From Lachnoclostridium sp. An169 (GTDB lineage: Bacteria; Bacillota; Clostridia; Lachnospirales; Lachnospiraceae): a stretch of 64,000 nt of DNA. The notes beneath the pieces are model-generated. The model saw nothing but the letters and a program-made list of their open reading frames with translations. It did no database searches and was not told the DNA's origin. Made by a program: the position numbers and the translations under genes. This document shows positions 58,342 to 64,000 of this stretch, piece by piece. The stretch spans positions 124,001 to 188,000 of the forward strand of contig NZ_NFKT01000003.1 of NCBI RefSeq assembly GCF_002160525.1, written 5' to 3'. Numbering within the stretch: the stretch's first letter is position 1; each line of letters starts with the position of its first letter.

Positions 58342-61300
58342 ATGGCGGGTCGGATCAAGGGTATTACGGTAGAGATCGGCGGCGATACCAGCGGTCTGGA
58401 AAAGTCGCTGAGCGCGGTGAACAATTCCATAAAGAAGACCCAGAGCCAGCTTCGGGATGTGAATAACCTTTTGAAACTGGATCCATCGAATACCATTCTT
58501 CTGGCGCAGAAGCAGGAGCTTCTGCAGTCGGCCATCGGGGATACGGAAAAGAAGCTGGAAGCCCTGGAGCAGGCCCAGGAAGATGTGGCGAAAGCCTTTG
58601 AGAGGGGGGATCTTGGAAAAGATCAGTACATGGCATTCCAGCGGGAGGTGGAGGAGACCAGAGGTGCGCTGAATCGGTATAAGGCGGATCTGTCTGGTCT
58701 GCAGTCAGAGCAGGAACGGCTTTCTGCCAATACGGAGCGTCTGAATAAGCTGTTTGCGGTTACGGGATCCAGTGTGGATGATTATGCCTATGTGCTGGGG
58801 AGCCGTTTGGTGACGGCCATCCGGAACGGGACGGCTTCTTCTGACCAGCTGAAAACCGCTGTGGAGAAGATCGGGAAGGCGGTCACCGGCGGGAAGGCGG
58901 ATATCAAACAGCTGACCGCCGCCCTGGATACGGTGGATGACGGGCAGGCTGTCCGAAACCTGATCAACGATCTGAATGATGTGGGTGACGCAGCCCAGGA
59001 CGCTGCGGATGACATCGGGGAGATTGCCCAGGCCACCAAAGGCGCAGCCCTGATGGAAGCCGCCGACCAGTTGTCTGTGGTTGGGGATAAGATCCAGGAT
59101 GTGGGTGATAAAGCGGTGAATGCCTACGCAGAGACAGAGACGGCGGTTTCCAAGGTGAACGCCTACTTCGGGGAGACAGGAGCAGCAGCCGAAGCCAGCG
59201 CGGAGATTGTGAAGAATGTGTATGGATCCGGTGTGGGCCAGAGCATGGACGCAGTGGCGGAAGCGGTCATCATGGTCAAGAAGAACCTGGGAGATCTGGG
59301 AGATACTGACCTGACCAACCTGACGAAGCAGGCGCTGACTCTGGAAGAACTGTATGGGATTGATATGAATGAAACCCTCCGGGGTGTCAACTCTCTGATG
59401 AAGCAGTACGGCATGACCGCCCAGGAAGCTATGGATTATATCGTCCGGGGTACCCAGAACGGTCTGGACAAGACCAATGAGTTAGGAGACAATCTGTCCG
59501 AGTACGCTGGAAAATTTGAGCAGGCGGGGTATTCTGCTTCCGAGTATTTCCAGCTTCTGCAGAACGGCCTGCAGGGCGGGGCATACAATCTGGACAAGGT
59601 CAATGACGCCATCAACGAGGTGACTACCCGTCTGGCGGACGGGACCATCGGGGATTCCATAGACCTGTATTCCCAGAAGACCAAGTCCCTGTTCCTGGCA
59701 TGGCAGAACGGGGAGGCTACCCAGAAGCAGGTGATCGATTCCATTGTGGCGGATATCGGCAGCTGCACCAACCAGCAGGAAGCTCTGAACATGGCGGCGC
59801 AGGCCTTCGGTACCATGGCTGAGGATGGGAACCTGAAGTTTATTACTTCCCTGACTTCCGTAGGAGAGACATATGACAGCGTAGCCGGATCTGCGGAAAA
59901 TCTGTTCAGCCAGACACAGACACCCATGCAGGAGATGGAGGCCAATACAAGGAAGCTGCAGCAGGCGCTGGTTCCCCTTGGGGAAAAGATCGTGGAGTTG
60001 GCCAATGTGGTTCTGCCGCCTCTGGTGGCCATTATTACGGCAGTGAGCGAGGTATTCGGGATGCTGCCGGAGCCGGTGCAGAACTTTGTCATCATCCTGG
60101 GCGCATTGCTTGTGGCATTTACTGCATTGACGCCGGTGATCGCGGCCCTGGCGGTGTCCTTTGGGGCGCTGAACATTTCCCTGCTCCCGGTGATCGGGAT
60201 CATCGCTGGGGTGGCGGCGGCCATTGCCGGAATCATCGCCATTGTGAAAAACTGGGGAGCGATCACGGAGTGGTTCGGGAATCTGTGGCAGGCGGTATCC
60301 CAGAAGCTGATGGAGTTATGGAACGGGGTGGTGGTTTTCTTTACGGAGACTATCCCGGCGGCGTTCCAGATTTTCATCGGCTTTTTTTCTGCGATCCCGG
60401 ACTGGTGGAGCGGCCTGTGGTCGCAGGTATCCGCATTTTTCACGGATACCTGGAACGCGATCCTGCAGAATCCTATTGTCCAGCTGGTGGTTACAACGAT
60501 TACTTCTCTGTGGGAGAACGCGAAAAATACCCTGCAGGGGATCTGGTCGGGGATTTGTCAGATTGCCTCCGGTGCCTTTGAACTGCTGAAAAATGTGATT
60601 CTGGCTCCGGTGCTTCTGCTGATCGACCTGGTGACGGGAAATTTCTCCCAGCTTGCATCCGATGCGGCCAATATCTGGAACAATATCAAGAATGCCGCCG
60701 CCCAGATCTGGTCGGGAATCCGTCAGGTGGTGACTTCCGCGGCTTCGGGGCTGAAGCAGGGCGTGGAAACTGTACTTTCGGCTTTGTCCCAGTTTGCATC
60801 TCAGATTTGGTCCGCCATGAAGCAGACGGCGTCTTCTGTCTGGAACGGAATCAAAACCACGGTGGTAAATATCGCCTCTGCGCTGCGTGAAGCGGCGGTT
60901 TCCGCCTTCCAGCGGATGGTCTCCGGGATCGGCTCTGCCCTTTCCGGTCTGTATTCCGTGGTTTCCAATGGATTTTCTTCCGCCATCCGGTTTATCACCG
61001 GGCTGCCGGGGCAGGCGTTCCAGTGGGGGAAAGATTTCATCCAGGGGCTGATCAACGGGATTTCCAGCATGATCCAGAGTGTGATCAACACCGTTTCCGG
61101 TCTGGCTGACCGGATCCGTTCTTTCCTGCATTTCTCGGCTCCGGATGAGGGGCCGCTGGCAGATTATGAGACCTGGATGCCAGACTTTATGAAGGGACTG
61201 GCGAGTGGGATTGAGAAGAACCGGAACCTGGTGGAGAAAGCTGTCCGGGATGTGGCTTCGGACATGGTGATTTCTCCGAAAGTGAACGGGTCAGAGTATG

Positions 61301-61500
61301 GCTATGCCGAGGGCGCTTTATCCGGCGGGAACATGTCCGACCTGATCTCCGGGATTTCTTCCGCGGTATCGGAAGCCCTGGCGGGATTTTCCGGTCCGCA
61401 GGGGAACATCGTGATCCCGGTATATGTGGGCGGTACGCTTTTGGATGAACTGGTAGTTACAGCGCAGGCAAGACAGAACCTGCGGTCAGGAGGGAGATAA
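58342..61500 (+). CDS. Tail tape measure protein
   Basis: A 1052-residue protein that sets tail length. The N-terminal ~230 residues are coiled coil (TSGLEKSLSAVNNSIKKTQS, LRDVNNLLKLDPSNTILLAQ). The tape-measure domain at about 240-480 includes ETETAVSKVNAYFGETGAAA and TQNGLDKTNELGDNLSEYAG. A hydrophobic segment lies near 585-635 (FVIILGALLVAFTALTPVIA), followed by Trp-rich repeats of the WNxIxxxVxxxA type typical of these proteins. AGGAGGTGG precedes the ATG. By the lambda rule of thumb the tail would be roughly 150 nm. Confidence 0.93.
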   Translation: MAGRIKGITVEIGGDTSGLEKSLSAVNNSIKKTQSQLRDVNNLLKLDPSNTILLAQKQELLQSAIGDTEKKLEALEQAQEDVAKAFERGDLGKDQYMAFQREVEETRGALNRYKADLSGLQSEQERLSANTERLNKLFAVTGSSVDDYAYVLGSRLVTAIRNGTASSDQLKTAVEKIGKAVTGGKADIKQLTAALDTVDDGQAVRNLINDLNDVGDAAQDAADDIGEIAQATKGAALMEAADQLSVVGDKIQDVGDKAVNAYAETETAVSKVNAYFGETGAAAEASAEIVKNVYGSGVGQSMDAVAEAVIMVKKNLGDLGDTDLTNLTKQALTLEELYGIDMNETLRGVNSLMKQYGMTAQEAMDYIVRGTQNGLDKTNELGDNLSEYAGKFEQAGYSASEYFQLLQNGLQGGAYNLDKVNDAINEVTTRLADGTIGDSIDLYSQKTKSLFLAWQNGEATQKQVIDSIVADIGSCTNQQEALNMAAQAFGTMAEDGNLKFITSLTSVGETYDSVAGSAENLFSQTQTPMQEMEANTRKLQQALVPLGEKIVELANVVLPPLVAIITAVSEVFGMLPEPVQNFVIILGALLVAFTALTPVIAALAVSFGALNISLLPVIGIIAGVAAAIAGIIAIVKNWGAITEWFGNLWQAVSQKLMELWNGVVVFFTETIPAAFQIFIGFFSAIPDWWSGLWSQVSAFFTDTWNAILQNPIVQLVVTTITSLWENAKNTLQGIWSGICQIASGAFELLKNVILAPVLLLIDLVTGNFSQLASDAANIWNNIKNAAAQIWSGIRQVVTSAASGLKQGVETVLSALSQFASQIWSAMKQTASSVWNGIKTTVVNIASALREAAVSAFQRMVSGIGSALSGLYSVVSNGFSSAIRFITGLPGQAFQWGKDFIQGLINGISSMIQSVINTVSGLADRIRSFLHFSAPDEGPLADYETWMPDFMKGLASGIEKNRNLVEKAVRDVASDMVISPKVNGSEYGYAEGALSGGNMSDLISGISSAVSEALAGFSGPQGNIVIPVYVGGTLLDELVVTAQARQNLRSGGR

Positions 61501-61503
61501 GCG

Positions 61504-61866
61504 ATGGCATTTATACAGTATCTGACTTTTGACGGCACAGCCCTCCCCCTGCCGGATTCCTATGAGGTTCAGATGGATGACGTGGAAGCGGATTCCGGCG
61601 GGGAGACGGAGGCTGGGACGGTGCAGCGGGATGTGGTGCGCGCAGGCGTGGTGAGCATCCCCGTGACGTTTTCCGTGTCGGCAAAATGGCTGAAGATTTT
61701 GACGGAGTTTAAGCAGCAGGAAAAAATCACGGTGGGATATTTTGATACGGAGACGCTGGCGGTGAAGACGGCGGAAATGTATATCGAAGGTTACAAGGCG
61801 TCTCTGGTGAAGGATACTTCCCGGAAAGGGCTATGGACGGTGTCATTTACGCTGAAGGAGTTCTGA
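61504..61866 (+). CDS. Phage tail protein
   Basis: A 120-residue protein (YLTFDGTALPLPDSYEVQMD, RDVVRAGVVSIPVTFSVSAK, GYKASLVKDTSRKGLWTVSF) that follows the tape measure after three bases. Similar small proteins are found at this position in Clostridia siphophages and probably belong to the tail tip. It is the last phage gene seen in the window. Confidence 0.75.
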   Translation: MAFIQYLTFDGTALPLPDSYEVQMDDVEADSGGETEAGTVQRDVVRAGVVSIPVTFSVSAKWLKILTEFKQQEKITVGYFDTETLAVKTAEMYIEGYKASLVKDTSRKGLWTVSFTLKEF

Positions 61867-61935
61867 ATGTGTATTCTTTTTTGGGAGGAATTGTGGTATA
61901 TTTGAGAAAAAGATGGAGGTTACAGAGGTGAGGTT

Positions 61936-62172
61936 ATGAAAATCGCAAAAATTCTGTTATCTATAATAACAATACTTTTTGCTGTATTAGGATTAATAAA
62001 AGTTCTTCCATTTGATATAGCAAATCCTATTATGCTTACATCACTTGCTACTCTTTTGTTGTTAAGAAGTGTAGAATATAAAAATAGCAGAGAGAAAAGT
62101 GGTTTTGTTCTTACCTGTTTAACCGCAGTTTTTGTCTATGTTGTTGTGATTTATAATGTTTTTATAGGATAA
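61936..62172 (+). CDS. Small membrane protein, AT-rich
   Basis: A 78-residue hydrophobic protein with three predicted membrane segments (ILLSIITILFAVLGLIKVLP, IMLTSLATLLLLRSV, FVLTCLTAVFVYVVVIYNVF). The ATG has AGAGGTGAGG upstream. Its composition is far more AT-rich than the tail genes before it, marking a change of DNA origin near 61.9 kb. No family recognised. Confidence 0.6.
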   Translation: MKIAKILLSIITILFAVLGLIKVLPFDIANPIMLTSLATLLLLRSVEYKNSREKSGFVLTCLTAVFVYVVVIYNVFIG

Positions 62173-62272
62173 GCAGCTCCCCATTTATCGGGAAATTGAA
62201 CAAAATGACAAATCCTATTTTTTATTACCAACCAATAATAACCCATGATCCTGATGAATTGGGAAGTGAAGT

Positions 62273-62920
62273 ATGAAGATCGAGATTAGAAAGGATTTTC
62301 CGCAGCATTTTAAACCGGCATATCCGGAGGAGTTTGATTTGTTTTCTCATTTTGAGGTAACGGCAGGAATACCGAACGTTCTGTTTGCTGTCACGACTTG
62401 GAAAGAGAACGGGAAACCGAATGTTTGCTTTCATTCGTGGAGCTGCTTCCACGGAGATAAGACTGCTTTTTTCGCTGTGATGGGAAACTTATATCAGCAT
62501 ACCCACACCTATGCCAATATCCAAAGGGAAAAATGTTTTTGCATCAATTTCCTTCCGATAAATTGCTACGATAAGCTGGTAAAAACTATTCACCAAAATG
62601 GAATGAATGACGATGAATTTGCGGCAGGCGGCTTTATGGTTGCAAATGCAAAAACTATTCACGCACCTGCGATTAACGAAGCGTTTCTCACTATGGAATG
62701 TACTTTGAAAGAAATGCAGGATTTAAGCGGTGCGGGTATTACGGCTATGGTAATCGGGCAGGTACAGCATATATCTGTAGAAGAATCCTATGCACAAGGA
62801 TATGAACAGAGATATGGTAAAGATGGATTTATGCTGCTTGTGCCTGCACCGCAGGATCTTATCACCGGGGAGCCGAATCAGTCGGCGATTGCCACCGTGC
62901 ATATTGAGAAATATGACTGA
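62273..62920 (+). CDS. Flavin reductase-like (split-barrel FMN-binding) protein
   Basis: A 215-residue protein of the flavin reductase-like family that binds FMN. Typical segments are PNVLFAVTTWKENGKPNVCF, NIQREKCFCINFLPI, LTMECTLKEMQDLSGAG and MVIGQVQHISV. The protein is cytosolic with probable NAD(P)H:flavin or related redox activity; the substrate is unknown. It starts a run of non-phage genes with SRPBCC and DUF3795 proteins. Confidence 0.8.
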   Translation: MKIEIRKDFPQHFKPAYPEEFDLFSHFEVTAGIPNVLFAVTTWKENGKPNVCFHSWSCFHGDKTAFFAVMGNLYQHTHTYANIQREKCFCINFLPINCYDKLVKTIHQNGMNDDEFAAGGFMVANAKTIHAPAINEAFLTMECTLKEMQDLSGAGITAMVIGQVQHISVEESYAQGYEQRYGKDGFMLLVPAPQDLITGEPNQSAIATVHIEKYD

Positions 62921-62938
62921 TTTGAGGAGGGTGCGAAA

Positions 62939-63346
62939 ATGGCAACTTCAAATATAAAAGCGCTGATTTCTGGAGAGCTTCGTAAAGTGTGGGAGCTGGT
63001 TTTGAATGTTGAAAATTATGGAGCTTGGAGAAGCGACCTGAGTAAGACAGAAGTTATCAGCGACAAGCAATTCATCGAATATACCAAAGATGGCTACCCT
63101 ACGACATTCACCGTGACGCTTGTTGAGCCATACAGACGCTGGGAATTTGATATGGAAAACAGCAATATGACAGGTCATTGGATCGGTATTTTTACAGACA
63201 AAGGAAATGAAACAGAGATAGATTTTATGGAGTGTGTGGAAGCAAAAAAATGGCCGATGAAACCTTTTGTGAAGTCATATCTGAAAAAGCAGCAGGCACA
63301 GTTTGTTGCAGACATAAGAAAAGCATTGGAGGGAAATAATCTATGA
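62939..63346 (+). CDS. SRPBCC (START-like) family protein
   Basis: A 135-residue protein with the SRPBCC hydrophobic-ligand-binding fold (SGELRKVWELVLNVENYGAW, SKTEVISDKQFIEYTKDGYP, WEFDMENSNMTGHWIGIFTD). The ligand is unknown. GAGGAGGGTG precedes the ATG and the gene overlaps the DUF3795 gene by four bases, so the genes form an operon. Confidence 0.8.
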   Translation: MATSNIKALISGELRKVWELVLNVENYGAWRSDLSKTEVISDKQFIEYTKDGYPTTFTVTLVEPYRRWEFDMENSNMTGHWIGIFTDKGNETEIDFMECVEAKKWPMKPFVKSYLKKQQAQFVADIRKALEGNNL

Positions 63347-63675
63347 AAGATATGATTGGATACTGCGGATTGGACTGCGAAAAATGCGATGCATACATGG
63401 CCACCGTCAATGATGATCAGGCTTTGCGGGAGAAAACAGCGAAGCAGTGGGCAGAGTTAAATAATGCTCCAATTTTGCCGGAACATATTAATTGTGAGGG
63501 ATGTCGTGTGGACGGAGTAAAAACAGTATTTTGTGAACATATGTGTGAAATCCGTAAATGCGCTTTAAGAAAAGGAGTTTCTACTTGCGGAAACTGTTCT
63601 GAGTTGGAAACTTGTCAGACTGTCGGGGCTATTATTTCAAATAATTCTGCTGTTTTGAAGAATTTGAAAGGATAA
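63343..63675 (+). CDS. DUF3795 cysteine-rich protein
   Basis: A 110-residue protein with 11 cysteines in the DUF3795 pattern (YCGLDCEKCDAYMAT, NCEGCRVDG, CEHMCEIRKCALRKG, CGNCSELETC). It probably binds metal, zinc or iron-sulfur; its function is not known. Overlaps the SRPBCC gene by four bases. Confidence 0.85.
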   Translation: MKDMIGYCGLDCEKCDAYMATVNDDQALREKTAKQWAELNNAPILPEHINCEGCRVDGVKTVFCEHMCEIRKCALRKGVSTCGNCSELETCQTVGAIISNNSAVLKNLKG

Positions 63676-63712
63676 ATATATGAATAAACAAATTAAAAGA
63701 TGAGGAGGTTTT

Positions 63713-64000
63713 ATGAAACGGAAATTAGGAATTGCCAGATGTGGTCTTGCGTGCTGTTTATGTACAGAAAATGTCGATTGCAATGGGTGCGGTTCAAATG
63801 GGTGTCCAGATAATGATTCTTGTGAGAATAAAAAATGTTCGATTGCAAAAGAACTGACACATTGTTATGAGTGTGAAGAAAATTGCAGGAAAGGATTATT
63901 GAGTAAAATTAAACCATACACATTTACATTATTTGCTAAAAAATATGGAGAAGAAAAGCTCCTGGATTGTTTAGAGAGAAATGAGAAAAATGGAATTGTG
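63713..64000 (+). CDS. DUF3795-like cysteine-rich protein, 5' part (cut by window end)
   Basis: The first 96 codons of a gene that continues past the window. It starts at ATG 63713 after GAGGAGG and reads KRKLGIARCGLACCLC, then NCGC-type pairs (CNGCGSNGCPDNDSC) and CYECEENCRKG, a second cysteine-rich DUF3795-like protein. It is probably a diverged relative of the gene just upstream and part of the same AT-rich block. Confidence 0.75.
   Translation, partial: MKRKLGIARCGLACCLCTENVDCNGCGSNGCPDNDSCENKKCSIAKELTHCYECEENCRKGLLSKIKPYTFTLFAKKYGEEKLLDCLERNEKNGIV

Larger units (their letters stand above)
22499..64000. mobile_element. Composite mobile region: partition cassette, defence island and HK97-type prophage (right end outside window)
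   Basis: From the rlmD terminator onward the gene content is that of mobile DNA: SymE/ParA/ParB, a restriction/NACHT island, then phage replication, packaging, head and tail genes in canonical siphovirus order. The left limit is an estimate based on the last host gene; no attachment repeat was identified. No integrase, excisionase, holin, endolysin or tail-fibre gene is present, so the right end lies beyond 64000 or the phage is incomplete. It may be two elements, one up to about 32.6 kb and the phage after it. Confidence 0.8.

Overview
The window looks like a chromosomal segment of a GC-rich gut Clostridia, most likely Lachnospiraceae. Evidence: gene content (selenium-dependent molybdenum hydroxylase genes, YerC/TrpR-like regulator, DUF1836, PHP phosphatase, PcrA, RlmD), strong AGGAGG ribosome sites, TTGACA/TATAAT promoters and a LexA-type GAAC-N4-GTTC box. 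The species cannot be named from sequence alone.

Host part, 1-22.5 kb. The window opens inside a hydantoinase/dihydropyrimidinase gene, followed by a tight operon for a selenium-dependent molybdenum hydroxylase: yqeC, a yqeB-mocA fusion, a one-chain Fe-S/molybdopterin xanthine-dehydrogenase-type enzyme, and a nucleotidyltransferase fused to a ModE-type DNA-binding domain. A terminator ends this operon and a new promoter drives modABC for molybdate uptake. The block therefore codes for metal import, cofactor maturation, the hydroxylase and a candidate sensor. Next come a MATE exporter, an apparently 5'-truncated LPXTG surface protein with its own sortase, an orphan NMT1/THI5-like lipoprotein, a zinc-ribbon membrane protein with a long K/P/A repeat, a PHP phosphatase, YerC, DUF1836, pcrA (divergent promoters, LexA-like box), a small membrane protein and rlmD.

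Mobile part, about 22.5 kb to the end. A SymE-ParA-ParB cassette follows rlmD. Then comes an AT-richer defence island: XRE-Dcm on the plus strand converges on a five-gene minus-strand operon NACHT NTPase - XRE - PLD/NgoFVII-type nuclease - Z1 ATPase - Vsr. From 32.9 kb an HK97-type siphovirus prophage runs on the plus strand. Its early genes start from a promoter with a LexA-type box: zinc-ribbon protein, sigma-region-4-like protein, DUF2800, DUF2815, family A polymerase, antirepressor, a frameshifted VapE primase/helicase, VRR-NUC, SNF2-type helicase, DUF1492 factor. The late genes are HNH, candidate cos, small terminase, ParB-like, Dcm, large terminase, portal, ClpP-like protease, capsid, head-tail connectors, tail tube, tail chaperones with a -1 frameshift site, tape measure and one more tail gene. 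No integrase, distal tail, holin or endolysin gene lies inside the window, so neither end of the element is defined.

A recurring theme is foreign cargo inside the phage operons. A Panacea-type toxin-antitoxin pair (38.7-39.6 kb) and a TipA-like MerR regulator (50.2-51.0 kb) each have their own promoter and terminator. A nuclease-like/HEPN-like pair lies at 57.0-58.3 kb between the tail chaperones and the tape measure, with its own terminator. A run of AT-rich metabolic genes (61.9-64.0 kb) replaces the expected distal tail genes. The NACHT/restriction operon and the HEPN-like pair are the best candidates for undescribed defence systems.
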